Positions 36,728 through 45,826 of a DNA stretch of 64,000 nucleotides are shown piece after piece (position 1 is the stretch's first letter; every line of letters begins with the position of its first letter). The stretch comes from Nocardioides sp. S-1144. Its GTDB lineage: Bacteria > Actinomycetota > Actinomycetes > Propionibacteriales > Nocardioidaceae. Location of the stretch: positions 1,116,001-1,180,000 of the forward strand of contig NZ_CP040695.2 of the NCBI RefSeq assembly GCF_005954645.2, in the 5' to 3' direction. A program made the position numbers and the translations under genes. The notes under the pieces were generated by a model. That model was not told where the DNA came from. It was given only the letters and a program-made list of their open reading frames with translations, and ran no database searches.

Positions 36728-37993
36728 GTGCCTGACCCCGGGCCGGGCTCGCCGGCGCTGCTCGAGCTCCTCGAGGTGATGCGGCGGCTGCGGGCCGAGT
36801 GCCCGTGGAAGGCGGGGCAGACCCACCGCTCCCTGGTGCGCTACCTCGTCGAGGAGCTGCACGAGGCCGTCGACGCGATCGAGTCGGGCACGCCCGACGA
36901 CCTGCGCGAGGAGCTCGGCGACCTGCTGCTCCAGGTCTACTTCCACGCGGTGATCGCCGAGGAGACCGGCGACTTCACCCTCGACGACGTCGCGGCCGGC
37001 ATCGTGGCCAAGATGCGCCGGCGCAACCCGCACGTGTTCGCCCCCGACGACGTCGCGACGCCGGCCGACGCGGCCGCCGTCAACGAGCTCTGGGAGTCGG
37101 TCAAGGCGGGGGAGAAGCGGCGCGACTCGGTCACCGACGGGCTGGCGCCGACCCTGCCCGCGCTGCTGTACGCCGACAAGGTCGTCGACCGGCTCGGCCG
37201 GGCCGGCGCACCCACCGCCCTGCCCGCGCCGGTGCTGCTGCTCGTGCCGAGCCCGCTCCTCGGCCCGGCGACGTGGGCGCCGGTGGCCTGGTGGCTGCGC
37301 GGCGCCGGCCACGACGTCGAGGTGGTCGACCTCGGCGACACGCCACGGACGCCGGCGGCCGTGGTCGAGGCGGTGGTGGCGGCGGCGGCCGGCCGACCCG
37401 TCGTCCTGGTGCCCCACAGCAACGCCGGCCTGTACGCCCCCCACCTCGCGACGCTGCTCGACGTCCGCGCGACGGTCCACGTCGACGCCGCCCTGCCGAC
37501 GTCGGCTCCCACCGCGGCGCTCGCGCCGCCGGACCTGCTGGCGATGCTCGCCCCGCTCGCCGACGACGGGCTCCTGCCGGTCTGGACGCAGTGGTGGGAC
37601 GACGTCGACGCGCTGTTCCCCGACGCGGCGTCGCGCGCCGCGGTGGAGGCCGAGCAGGTGCGCGTGCCGCTGTCCTACCTCCAGGAGCACGTCCCGGTCC
37701 CGGCGGGCTGGGCCGAGGCTCCCACCGCCTACCTCGCCCTCGGTGACACCTACGCCGAGGAGCGGAGCCGGGCGCGCGCCTCCGGCTGGCCCGTCCGCAC
37801 CCTCGACGGCACCCACCTGCACGCGCTGCACGACCCGGCCGCCGTCGGCGCCGCCGTCTCCGGGTTGCTCGCCGACCTGCTCGGTCCCCGCACCGGCGAG
37901 CGGCTGCTCGACGTGGTGCGCGCGGGCCACGACGCCGGGGTGGACCCCGAACAGGCGCTCCGCGACGCCGTGCGCCGGCTGCTCCGGCGCTGA
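36728..37993 (+). CDS. mazG: MazG nucleotide pyrophosphohydrolase with inserted alpha/beta-hydrolase domain
   Basis: A 421-residue protein made of two enzymes. Residues of about 10-155 are a MazG domain with intact metal site (EELHEAVDA and REELGDLLLQV, the EExxE...ExxD pattern) plus CPWKAGQTH; MazG hydrolyses NTPs to NMP and pyrophosphate. The usual short C-terminal MazG tail (GERLLDVVRAGHDAGVDPEQ, then ALRDAVRRL) is at 389-421. Between them (about 163-386) lies an alpha/beta-hydrolase-like domain: VLLLVPSPLLGPATWAP, the nucleophile-type elbow VPHSNAGLYAP (Ser about 231) and a late GTHLHALHDPAAV with the likely His. The frame is open throughout. Start GTG 36728 is 2 bp after the lipoprotein stop. 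Confidence 0.88.
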   Translation: MPDPGPGSPALLELLEVMRRLRAECPWKAGQTHRSLVRYLVEELHEAVDAIESGTPDDLREELGDLLLQVYFHAVIAEETGDFTLDDVAAGIVAKMRRRNPHVFAPDDVATPADAAAVNELWESVKAGEKRRDSVTDGLAPTLPALLYADKVVDRLGRAGAPTALPAPVLLLVPSPLLGPATWAPVAWWLRGAGHDVEVVDLGDTPRTPAAVVEAVVAAAAGRPVVLVPHSNAGLYAPHLATLLDVRATVHVDAALPTSAPTAALAPPDLLAMLAPLADDGLLPVWTQWWDDVDALFPDAASRAAVEAEQVRVPLSYLQEHVPVPAGWAEAPTAYLALGDTYAEERSRARASGWPVRTLDGTHLHALHDPAAVGAAVSGLLADLLGPRTGERLLDVVRAGHDAGVDPEQALRDAVRRLLRR

Positions 37994-38015
37994 GGTCGCA
38001 CGGCCGGCCTCGGGG

Positions 38016-39269
38016 TCAGCGCGTCCGCCGGTCGACACGCAGGCGGACGAGGCGGCCGGCGACCCCGACGGCGACCACGGCGAGCCCGGCGACGACGGCC
38101 GGCACCGGCAGGGAGGCGCCCAGGACCACGCAGCCCAGGAGCCCCGTGACGTTGACGGCGCGCGGCCACCGCCGTGCGGCGACCGGCTGGCGCAGGGCGG
38201 CCAGGTTGGCCACGGCGTAGTAGACGAGGACGCCGAAGGAGGAGAAGCCGATCGCGCCCCGGAGGTCGGCGACCAGCACGAGCCCGACGACCGCCGCGCC
38301 GACGACGAGCTGGGCGTGGTGGGGGACCCGGTGCCGGGGGTGGACGGCGGCCAGCCCCGAGGGCAGGTCGCGCTCGCGGGCCATCGCGAGCGACGTGCGT
38401 CCGATGCCGGCGAGCAGGGCCAGCAGCGCACCGAGCGAGGCGGCCGCGGCGCCCACCCGGACCACCGGCTCGGCCCAGGGTGCTCCGGCCGCCTCGACGG
38501 CCGCGGCCACCGGCTCGCCCGACCCGGCGAGTCCCTCGCCGAGCACGTGCAGCAGGGCCACGGCCACCAGGGCGTAGAGGACGACGACGACCCCGAGCGC
38601 CACCAGCACGGCGCGGCCGAGCGTCTCCGGCGTGCGGACCTCCTCGGCGAGGGTCGCGATCCGCGCGTAGCCGGCGAAGGCGAAGAAGAGCAGGCCGGCC
38701 GACTGCAGCACCCCGGGGAGGCCGCCGGTCGCCGTCCAGCCGCCGGCCGGCGCAGCCGCGTCGCCGCCCGCCACCACGACGAGGGCGACGACGAGGGTGA
38801 GGGCGGTCAGGCCGAGCAGGACCCGGGCGAGCAGGGCGGTGCGGGTGATGCCGCGCACGGTGGCGGCCGTCAGCAGGACCACGGCGGCCACCGCGGCGAG
38901 CCGGCGCACCCACTCCTCGCCCGGGACGGCGTACGCGGCGAAGGTCATCGCCATCGCCGCGCACGACGCCGTCTTGCCGACGACGAACCCCCACCCGGCC
39001 ACGAAGCCCCACCACGGGCCGAGCACCTCGCGACCGAAGAGGTAGGCGCCGCCCGAGGCCGGGTGGGCCGACGCCAGCTGCGCCGAGGCGACGGCGTTGC
39101 AGGTGGCGACGACGGCGGCCAGGCCCAGCCCCACCAGCAGCAGCGAGCCGGCCGCCTCGGCCGCCGGGGCGAAGACCGAGAAGACCCCGGCCCCGATCAT
39201 CGCCGTCAGGCCGACGACGACGGCGTCCCCCGTGCCGAGGCGGCGGGCCAGGACGGGCTGGTCGGTCAC
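38016..39269 (-). CDS. APC-family amino acid permease
   Basis: A 417-residue secondary transporter with about 12 transmembrane helices. The APC signatures are seen near the N-terminus (VVVGLTAMIGAGVFSVFAPA) and in AHPASGGAYLFGREVLGPWW, FFAFAGYARIATLAEEVRTP and MARERDLPSGLAAVHPRH. It probably exchanges or imports amino acids or polyamines. The substrate cannot be told. The GTG at 39269 is chosen because a CATGAT box stands 6 nt upstream. An in-frame upstream start would only translate a (GGCGCC)n repeat as Gly-Ala. It converges with mazG, 22 bp apart. Confidence 0.9.
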   Translation of the reverse strand: MTDQPVLARRLGTGDAVVVGLTAMIGAGVFSVFAPAAEAAGSLLLVGLGLAAVVATCNAVASAQLASAHPASGGAYLFGREVLGPWWGFVAGWGFVVGKTASCAAMAMTFAAYAVPGEEWVRRLAAVAAVVLLTAATVRGITRTALLARVLLGLTALTLVVALVVVAGGDAAAPAGGWTATGGLPGVLQSAGLLFFAFAGYARIATLAEEVRTPETLGRAVLVALGVVVVLYALVAVALLHVLGEGLAGSGEPVAAAVEAAGAPWAEPVVRVGAAAASLGALLALLAGIGRTSLAMARERDLPSGLAAVHPRHRVPHHAQLVVGAAVVGLVLVADLRGAIGFSSFGVLVYYAVANLAALRQPVAARRWPRAVNVTGLLGCVVLGASLPVPAVVAGLAVVAVGVAGRLVRLRVDRRTR

Positions 39270-39275
39270 GCGCTC

Positions 39276-39281
39276 ATCATG
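39276..39281 (-). promoter_or_regulatory. -10 box for leaderless permease gene
   Basis: On the minus strand CATGAT is followed by GAGCGC and then the GTG start, the same 6-nt spacing as at the other leaderless genes of the window. Confidence 0.5.
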
Positions 39282-39284
39282 CTC

Positions 39285-39320
39285 GGCGCCGGCGCCGGCG
39301 CCGGCGCCGGCGCCGGCGCC
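39285..39320. repeat. (GGCGCC)6 microsatellite in permease promoter
   Basis: Six perfect head-to-tail GGCGCC units begin 3 bp upstream of the -10 box of the permease gene and so fill its -10/-35 spacer and -35 zone. Each unit is self-complementary, so the tract can also fold. Slippage would change promoter spacing in 6-bp steps. Confidence 0.85.
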
Positions 39321-39340
39321 GGCACCCACCCGGACGCACC

Positions 39341-39371
39341 GGACCCCGGTGAGCGCCGCTCACCGGGGTCC
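39341..39371 (-). terminator. Terminator of the metalloprotease gene
   Basis: GGACCCCGGTGAGC-GCC-GCTCACCGGGGTCC is a perfect 14-bp stem with a 3-nt loop, 31 bp past the protease stop on the minus strand and upstream of the permease promoter. It insulates the two genes. Confidence 0.85.
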
Positions 39372-39402
39372 GGGTGGTTCGTGGGTCGCGCGAGGTCGGG
39401 GG

Positions 39403-40260
39403 TCAGTAGACCTCCTTCACGCCCTCGGCGTCGGTCGCGGAGAAGGTGAGGTCCTCCGAGCTCCCGTTGCACTGGGGGTAGTGCATGATCGAGGCCGAGT
39501 CGTACGGGGTGAGCGGGCGCCAGTTGTCGTCCTCGAAGCAGGTGCCGGACTCCGGGCGGGTGTGCTCGTGGCGGAAGCCCAGGGTGTGCCCGAGCTCGTG
39601 GGCCATGATGTTGGCCGGCGACCAGCCCGAACCGACCAGCGAGTCGGCGTTGACCAGCACGTTCATCTCGTAGTCCGAGGAGCTCGGGAAGAACGCCCGG
39701 GCGATGAACGAGGTGTCGGAGGTCGGCTCCACCGAGAACAGCACGTCGTCGTTGCTCGTGGTGCAGTCGGCGTCGGCCGCGGAGTCGTACACGAAGTCGA
39801 CCGAGGGCGCCTCGGCCTCCCAGGTGGCCGCGCCGGAGCTCATCGCGCTGACCACGGTGGCCTTGTCGGCGCCGAAGTCGTCGCTGACGCAGTAGGTCAG
39901 GTTGCCGGCCTCGGAGGCGCTCCACAGGTCGTCGCCGGACGGACCCTGGTTGACGATCAGGCTGGTGGAACCGCCCTGGGCGCCGCCGTCGGCGACCATC
40001 CGGTCGTAGTAGGACCGCAGCTCGGCGCGGTCCGACAGCGCCTCGTCGCCGTTGACGATGTAGAGGCCCTTGTCGTCGCGGTGGGTCGTGGCGGCGAACT
40101 CCTCGAACGACGGGGGGTTCTCCGCCTTGACCGTTCCGCCGGGTGCCCCGGTCCCGCTGTCGGCACCGGACGCCGTCGGCATCACGCCACCGCCGAGGCC
40201 GGCGGCGACGACCGCGGCGGCAGCCAGTGCGATCTGGAAGGGGCGACGAGAGTGCTGCAT
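39403..40260 (-). CDS. Secreted astacin-like zinc metalloprotease
   Basis: A 285-residue exported protease. Signal peptide (about 1-33), a propeptide-like region (about 40-110), and a catalytic domain with HELGHTLGFRHEHTR, which matches the HExxHxxGFxHE zinc signature of astacins (M12A), and the Met-turn SIMHYP. The cysteine pairs (YCVSDD, DCTTS, GTCFED, PQCNG) suggest disulfides outside the cell. Astacin-type enzymes are less common in Actinobacteria than other metalloproteases. A GGAG ribosome site lies 8 nt before the ATG at 40260. A 14-bp terminator follows. The 234-bp divergent region to eno (40261-40494) holds only promoter pieces and two short hairpins (40295-40313, 40382-40407). Confidence 0.87.
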   Translation of the reverse strand: MQHSRRPFQIALAAAAVVAAGLGGGVMPTASGADSGTGAPGGTVKAENPPSFEEFAATTHRDDKGLYIVNGDEALSDRAELRSYYDRMVADGGAQGGSTSLIVNQGPSGDDLWSASEAGNLTYCVSDDFGADKATVVSAMSSGAATWEAEAPSVDFVYDSAADADCTTSNDDVLFSVEPTSDTSFIARAFFPSSSDYEMNVLVNADSLVGSGWSPANIMAHELGHTLGFRHEHTRPESGTCFEDDNWRPLTPYDSASIMHYPQCNGSSEDLTFSATDAEGVKEVY

Positions 40261-40429
40261 GGTTGTCTCCTGGTGGGTTCGTCCATGTCGTGGTCGTCCG
40301 GGTGCTCCGGACGAGGTGGGTCCACCGTGTCCTCCGGCGCGGGGGCCGGGAACCGGGCTAACCCTTGCGACCTCCCTACGACTCCCGGCCGGACCTCGGA
40401 CCGGGAGAGCGGGCGTCGGCGCGGACGGA

Positions 40430-40435
40430 TACGGT
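40430..40435 (+). promoter_or_regulatory. -10 box for eno
   Basis: TACGGT stands 59 nt before the enolase start and would give a leader of about 50 nt with a CAGGAG ribosome site 7 nt before the GTG. A 7-bp hairpin (CTCCCGG...CCGGGAG, 40382-40407) just upstream overlaps the -35 zone and could be an operator. Confidence 0.45.
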
Positions 40436-40437
40436 GA

Positions 40438-41772
<1,335 letters not shown>

Positions 41773-41803
41773 TCGCGGCCTCCCCCGGGGGAGGATGATC
41801 GGC

Positions 41804-42448
41804 ATGTCGCAGTCCGGTGGTCGTCGCACGCCCGCGCGCGGACCCCGCACGACGCCCGGCGGCCGCAAGCCACGCGCCACCGCCCGACCCGCCCCGCGCG
41901 GGTCGGGCGGTCGGCCGTCGTCGACCGCGCCCACCAGGCCCACCACGCCGGCCAGGCCCGCCAGGCCCGCCGCCGCCCCGGCGGGGCCGCGTCCGCGGAT
42001 CACCAGCCGCGCCGCCGTGCTGGTGGTGATCGTGGCGGTGCTGGCGGTCTCCTACGCCTCCTCGCTCAAGGCCTACCTGCAGCAGCGCGACCACATCCAG
42101 GACGCCCAGGAGCGGATCGCGGCGAGCGAGGCGACGATCGCCGACCTCGAGAAGGAGAAGCAGAAGTTCGAGGACCCCGCCTACATCGAGCAGCAGGCGC
42201 GGGCCCGCTTCGGCTACGTGATGCCCGGGGAGCGGCCCTTCGTCGTGCTGCGCGGCGGCGAGCCGATCGACGTCGAGGGCTCGCTCAGCGACCCCGACAG
42301 CATCGACCCGAGCGACCCGCCGCCCTGGTGGGACGACGCCTGGACCACGATGGAGATCGCCGGGGACCCGCCCCGCAAGACCGACCCGCCGCCGCTGACC
42401 CTCGTCGACGAGCCCGACGGCGCACCGGACCAGGAGGGCTCCCCGTGA
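41804..42448 (+). CDS. FtsB/DivIC-family septum formation initiator
   Basis: A 214-residue single-pass membrane protein. A long basic Pro/Arg/Gly N-terminus in the cytoplasm (about 1-68) is followed by one transmembrane helix (about 70-90), an extracellular coiled coil (QRDHIQDAQERIAASEATI), then the DivIC signature YIEQQARARFGYVMPGE. Family members bridge FtsL and FtsQ in the divisome. ATG 41804 is chosen because GGGGGAGG is about 10 nt upstream, while the ATG at 41795 directly touches that sequence. It is 31 bp after eno and overlaps the DUF501 gene by 4 bp, the conserved order in Actinobacteria. Confidence 0.88.
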   Translation: MSQSGGRRTPARGPRTTPGGRKPRATARPAPRGSGGRPSSTAPTRPTTPARPARPAAAPAGPRPRITSRAAVLVVIVAVLAVSYASSLKAYLQQRDHIQDAQERIAASEATIADLEKEKQKFEDPAYIEQQARARFGYVMPGERPFVVLRGGEPIDVEGSLSDPDSIDPSDPPPWWDDAWTTMEIAGDPPRKTDPPPLTLVDEPDGAPDQEGSP

Positions 42449-42942
42449 TCGACCAGGCCGACGAGGAGGCGATCCGCGCCCAGCTCGGGCGACCGCCGCG
42501 GGCGATCGCCGGCGTCGGGCACCGCTGCCCCTGCGGCAACCCCGACGTCGTCACCACCGAGCCGCGGCTGCCGAACGGCGACCCGTTCCCGACCACCTTC
42601 TACCTCACCTGCCCGCGCGCGGCGTCCCTCATCGGGACCCTCGAGGGCGGCGGCGTGATGAAGGAGATGCAGGCCCGGCTCGGCGACGACGAGGAGCTCG
42701 CCGCGGCCTACCGCGCGGCCCACGAGTCCTACCTGGCCTTCCGGGCCACCCTCGGCGACGTGCCCGAGATCGACGGCGTCTCGGCCGGCGGCATGCCCGA
42801 CCGCGTGAAGTGCTTGCACGTCCTGGCCGGCCACGCGCTGGCCGCCGGACCCGGCGTCAACCCGCTCGGCGACGAGGTCCTCGAGCGGCTCGGCGACTGG
42901 TGGGCCGCGGGCCCCTGCGTCCCCACCGCCCACGATGACTGA
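42445..42942 (+). CDS. DUF501 domain protein
   Basis: A 165-residue cytoplasmic protein of the DUF501 family, usually found between a DivIC-like gene and ppx/gppA in Actinobacteria, as here. Visible conserved parts: LGRPPRAIAGVGHRCPCGNP, then FPTTFYLTCPRAASLIGTLE, and DRVKCLHVLAGHALA with conserved Cys and His residues that could bind a metal. Biochemical function is unknown. GTG start overlaps the septum-initiator stop by 4 bp, and its end overlaps the Ppx/GppA start by 8 bp. Confidence 0.9.
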   Translation: MIDQADEEAIRAQLGRPPRAIAGVGHRCPCGNPDVVTTEPRLPNGDPFPTTFYLTCPRAASLIGTLEGGGVMKEMQARLGDDEELAAAYRAAHESYLAFRATLGDVPEIDGVSAGGMPDRVKCLHVLAGHALAAGPGVNPLGDEVLERLGDWWAAGPCVPTAHDD

Positions 42943-43864
42943 GGTCCGGGCCCGGAGCTCCGAGCCGCTGGCCGCGATCGACTGCGGCACCAACACGATC
43001 AAGCTGCTGGTGCGCCGCGGTGACCGCGACGTCGTCCGCGTGGCCCGCATGGTCCGCCTCGGCCAGGACGTCGACCGCACCGGACGCCTCGCCGAGGAGG
43101 CGCTGGCCCGCACCTTCGCCGCGATCGAGGAGTACGCCGGCCTGCTCCGCGAGCACGGGGTCGGGCGGGTCCGGTTCTGCGCCACCTCGGCCACCCGCGA
43201 CGCCGCGAACGCCGACGTCTTCCGCGCCGGCGTCCGCGAGCGGCTCGGCGTGGCGCCGGAGGTGCTGTCCGGGGCCGAGGAGGCCGCGCTGGCCTTCGAC
43301 GGCGCCGTCCGCAACCTCGCCTCCGTCCCGGCGGCACCGGTGCTCGTCGTCGACATCGGCGGCGGCTCGACCGAGCTGGTCCTCGGCCGCACCCCCGGCG
43401 CGCCGCCGGACGCCGCGCACTCCATGGACGTCGGGTCGGTCCGCCTCCACGAGCGCCACGTGCGCCACGACCCCCCGACCGCCGCGGAGGTCGCGGCCGT
43501 CGTCGCCGACGTCGACGCCGCCCTCGACGGGTGTCTCGTCGACGCGGGCGCCGCGGTGACCGTGGTGGGCGTCGCCGGGACGGTCACCACGGTCGCGGCC
43601 GGCGTCCTCGGGCTGCCGGCCTACGACCGGGCGGCGATCGACCAGGCGGTGCTGTCGGTGCCCGACGTCGCCGCGCACGTCGAGGCCCTGGTCGCGATGA
43701 CCGTCGCCGAGCGCCGCGCGCTGCCGTGGATGCACCCCGGGCGCGCCGACGTCATCGGCGTCGGCGCACTGATCCTCGCGCGGGTGCTGGCCCGCACCGG
43801 CGCCGAGCACCTCGTCGTGTCCGAGTCCGACATCCTGGACGGCATCGCGTGGTCGCTCGGCTGA
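42935..43864 (+). CDS. Ppx/GppA-family exopolyphosphatase
   Basis: A 309-residue actin/Hsp70-fold phosphatase that hydrolyses polyphosphate or pppGpp. Motifs: [13 protein letters not shown] (first phosphate loop), [34 protein letters not shown] (second loop) and [12 protein letters not shown]. Length is that of the short actinobacterial form without the C-terminal HD domain. In some Actinobacteria the short paralogue is nearly inactive on long polyphosphate, so its real substrate is open. ATG 42935 lies within the end of DUF501. The end overlaps the glycosylase gene. Confidence 0.92.
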   Translation: MTEVRARSSEPLAAIDCGTNTIKLLVRRGDRDVVRVARMVRLGQDVDRTGRLAEEALARTFAAIEEYAGLLREHGVGRVRFCATSATRDAANADVFRAGVRERLGVAPEVLSGAEEAALAFDGAVRNLASVPAAPVLVVDIGGGSTELVLGRTPGAPPDAAHSMDVGSVRLHERHVRHDPPTAAEVAAVVADVDAALDGCLVDAGAAVTVVGVAGTVTTVAAGVLGLPAYDRAAIDQAVLSVPDVAAHVEALVAMTVAERRALPWMHPGRADVIGVGALILARVLARTGAEHLVVSESDILDGIAWSLG

Positions 43865-44565
43865 GGTCGCTGTCCACCCTCGAGGCGCTCGACGCCCGCC
43901 TCGTCGACTGCCGCCGGTGCCCGCGGCTGGTGCGCTGGCGCGAGAAGGTGGCGGCCGAGAAGCGCGCCGCGTACGCCGACGAGGAGTACTGGGGGCGCCC
44001 GGTGCCGGGCTTCGGCGTCAGCGACCCCGCCGTGCTGGTCGTCGGGCTCGCCCCCGCCGCGCACGGCGCCAACCGCACCGGACGGATGTTCACCGGTGAC
44101 CGCTCCGGCGACTGGCTCTTCGCCTCGATGCACCGCGTCGGGATGGCCAACCAGCCGACCAGCACGCACGCCGACGACGGGCTGCGGCTGCTCGGCACGC
44201 GGGTGACCGCGCCCGTGCGGTGCGCGCCACCGGAGAACAAGCCGACCACCGGGGAGAAGGAGCGGTGTGCGCCCTGGCTCGACGCCGAGCTCCGCCTGGT
44301 CGCGCCGTCGGTGCGGGTGGTGGTGGCGCTCGGGTCGATCGGCTGGGACTCCGCCCTGCGCGCCGTGCGCCGCGCCGGCTGGAGCGTCCCGACGCCGAAG
44401 CCCCGCTTCGGGCACGGCGCCGAGGCGGTGCTGGGCGGGCCGCACGGCGACGTCCTGCTGCTGGGCAGCTACCACCCGAGCCAGCAGAACACCTTCACCG
44501 GCCGGCTCACCGAGTCGATGCTGGACGACGTCCTGGGCCGGGCGGCTGCGATGATTCCCCGGTGA
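43849..44565 (+). CDS. Uracil-DNA glycosylase, family 5 (UdgB-like)
   Basis: A 238-residue base-excision glycosylase with a 4Fe-4S cluster fold. Visible: the N-terminal cysteine pair [12 protein letters not shown], family-5 motif 1 [20 protein letters not shown], downstream cysteines ([15 protein letters not shown]) completing the cluster, and motif 2 [16 protein letters not shown]. Family 5 acts on uracil and on deaminated or alkylated bases and lacks the usual polar catalytic residue. The GTG at 43849, inside the end of the Ppx/GppA gene, is the first usable start in frame. The next plausible codon would be non-standard. Its stop overlaps the ACT-domain gene by 4 bp. Confidence 0.9.
   Translation: MVARLRSLSTLEALDARLVDCRRCPRLVRWREKVAAEKRAAYADEEYWGRPVPGFGVSDPAVLVVGLAPAAHGANRTGRMFTGDRSGDWLFASMHRVGMANQPTSTHADDGLRLLGTRVTAPVRCAPPENKPTTGEKERCAPWLDAELRLVAPSVRVVVALGSIGWDSALRAVRRAGWSVPTPKPRFGHGAEAVLGGPHGDVLLLGSYHPSQQNTFTGRLTESMLDDVLGRAAAMIPR
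44550..44555 (+). promoter_or_regulatory. Internal -10-like box before ACT-domain gene
   Basis: GATGAT is exactly 6 nt before the GTG at 44562, inside the end of the glycosylase gene. It would allow leaderless expression of the ACT protein and deformylase apart from the upstream operon. Confidence 0.35.
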
Positions 44566-45092
44566 GCCAGCCCGCGACCTCCTACGCCATCACCGTCCTG
44601 GGCCACGACCGGCCCGGCATCATCGCCGAGACCACCGACCGGATCGCCGGCCTGGGCCTCAACCTCGAGGACTCGACGATGACCCTGCTGCGCGGGCACT
44701 TCGCGATGACGCTGGTCTGCGCCGGCGCCGCCTCGGACGCCGAGATCCGCACCGCGCTCGCCCCGCTGACCACCGACGGCACCCTCAGCGTGACCGTGCG
44801 CGAGGTGCCCGCCGAGGACGCCGCCGGTGGCCCCGGCGCGCCGTGGGTGCTGACCGTGCACGGCGGCGACCGGCCCGGGATCGTGTCGGCCGTCGTGGCC
44901 GAGGTGGCCCGCGTCGGCGGCAACATCACCGACCTCACCACCCGCCTGGCCGGCGACCTGTACCTGCTCGTCGCGGAGATCGACCTGCCCCTCGAGGCCG
45001 ACGAGGCCGCCCTCGAGGCGGCGATCAAGGGTGCGGCGAGCGCCCTCGGCGTGGGTGCCACGCTGCGTCCCGCCGACGCCGACGAGCTGTGA
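44562..45092 (+). CDS. Double ACT-domain protein (GcvR-like)
   Basis: A 176-residue protein of two ACT domains (about 5-85 and 92-170), each starting with the ligand motif [10 protein letters not shown] or [10 protein letters not shown]. Such proteins bind amino acids and act as regulators; GcvR of enteric bacteria controls glycine cleavage. There is no DNA-binding or enzyme domain, so it must act on a partner. The partner is not evident here. GTG start overlaps the glycosylase stop and its stop overlaps the deformylase start (GTGA). Confidence 0.85.
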   Translation: MSQPATSYAITVLGHDRPGIIAETTDRIAGLGLNLEDSTMTLLRGHFAMTLVCAGAASDAEIRTALAPLTTDGTLSVTVREVPAEDAAGGPGAPWVLTVHGGDRPGIVSAVVAEVARVGGNITDLTTRLAGDLYLLVAEIDLPLEADEAALEAAIKGAASALGVGATLRPADADEL

Positions 45093-45679
45093 GCACCCCA
45101 CCGGCCAGCCCGCCGGCCACCCGACCCGCCTCCGAGCGCCTGCGGGCCTGGACCGAGGCCGAGCTGGGGGTCGAGGGCCGCGTGCTGGACGTCGTCCGCG
45201 CGCCTGCCGCGGTGCTCTCGACGCCCGGCGGTGCCGTCGACCCCACCGACCCGGCCGTCGTCCAGCTGGCCGCCGACCTGGTGGCCACCATGCGGGTCAG
45301 CCCCGGCTGCGTGGGCCTGGCCGCCCCGCAGGTGGGCCTCGCGGTGACCGTGTTCTGCGTCGACGTCTCGGAGCACCCCAAGACCCGCGAGCACCACGGC
45401 ACCTTCGTGCTCTGCAACGCCGAGGTCGTCGAGTCCTCCCGCAACGACCGGGGCCGCGAGGGGTGCATGAGCGTCCCCGACCTCACCGGCGACGTGAAGC
45501 GGGCCTCCCGCGTCGTGGTCCGGGGCGCGCTGCCCGGCACCGGCGAGGTGGTCGAGGTGGCCGCCACGGCCTTCGAGGCGCGCGCCCTCCAGCACGAGAT
45601 CGACCACTGCGCCGGCCTGCTCTTCCTGGACCGTGTCGCCGGCGCCCACGCCGTCTACGCTCGCCAGACCTACCTGTAG
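45089..45679 (+). CDS. def: Peptide deformylase
   Basis: A 196-residue metalloenzyme that removes the formyl group from the starting Met of new proteins. All three motifs are seen: GLAAPQVGL, EGCMSVPDL (the Cys is a metal ligand; Met replaces the common Leu) and QHEIDHCAGLLF (the two His ligands and catalytic Glu). Cys in place of the usual Asp/Asn after HEIDH is slightly unusual. It has a 20-residue N-terminal extension over the minimal enzyme. It lies last in the run that starts at eno, and is followed 7 bp later by a tRNA gene. Confidence 0.92.
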   Translation: MSTPPASPPATRPASERLRAWTEAELGVEGRVLDVVRAPAAVLSTPGGAVDPTDPAVVQLAADLVATMRVSPGCVGLAAPQVGLAVTVFCVDVSEHPKTREHHGTFVLCNAEVVESSRNDRGREGCMSVPDLTGDVKRASRVVVRGALPGTGEVVEVAATAFEARALQHEIDHCAGLLFLDRVAGAHAVYARQTYL

Positions 45680-45686
45680 GCAGCCG

Positions 45687-45760
45687 GCCCCCGTATCCCA
45701 ACCGGTAGAGGAAGTCGCCTTAAAAGCGACGAGGTGTGGGTTCGAGTCCCACCGGGGGCA
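45687..45760 (+). tRNA. tRNA with anticodon UAA (Leu by codon), class-I shape
   Basis: A cloverleaf can be drawn: acceptor GCCCCCG/CGGGGGC (7 perfect pairs), D arm with the conserved GG, anticodon stem GTCGC/GCGAC with loop CTTAAAA (U33, anticodon UAA), a 5-nt variable loop GAGGT, T arm GTGGG-TTCGAGT-CCCAC and discriminator A. CCA is not encoded. By the codon table this reads UUA (Leu). But bacterial tRNA-Leu is class II with a long variable arm, which is missing here. The D stem has a mismatch (C13-A22). So it is either an unusual extra tRNA, one charged with another amino acid, or a non-coding relic. No in-frame UUA codon was noticed in the called genes of this window. Confidence 0.75.
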
Positions 45761-45814
45761 CGACGTACGACCGGTTCACCCGCGCGCACTTGTCCTCAGG
45801 TCGACCTGAAGTGC

Positions 45815-45820
45815 GACGGT
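45815..45820 (+). promoter_or_regulatory. -10-like box before methyltransferase gene
   Basis: GACGGT is 6 nt before the ATG at 45827, and no ribosome site is present. This supports a leaderless start here rather than the upstream in-frame codons that overlap the tRNA. Confidence 0.4.
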
Positions 45821-45826
45821 GGACCC

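Noticed and set aside
39270..39329. N-terminal Gly-Ala extension of the permease (MGAGAGAG...)
   Set aside because: It only translates the (GGCGCC)n tract. The GTG at 39269 has the -10 box at standard spacing and gives the normal family length.
40295..40313. CGTCCGG-GTGCT-CCGGACG hairpin as a terminator
   Set aside because: It lies in the leader of the protease gene and not after a gene, so it is noted only as leader structure in the divergent eno/protease region.
45734..45826. Upstream start of the methyltransferase overlapping the tRNA
   Set aside because: The in-frame GTG lies inside the tRNA gene. ATG 45827 is the first start clear of it and begins the conserved part.
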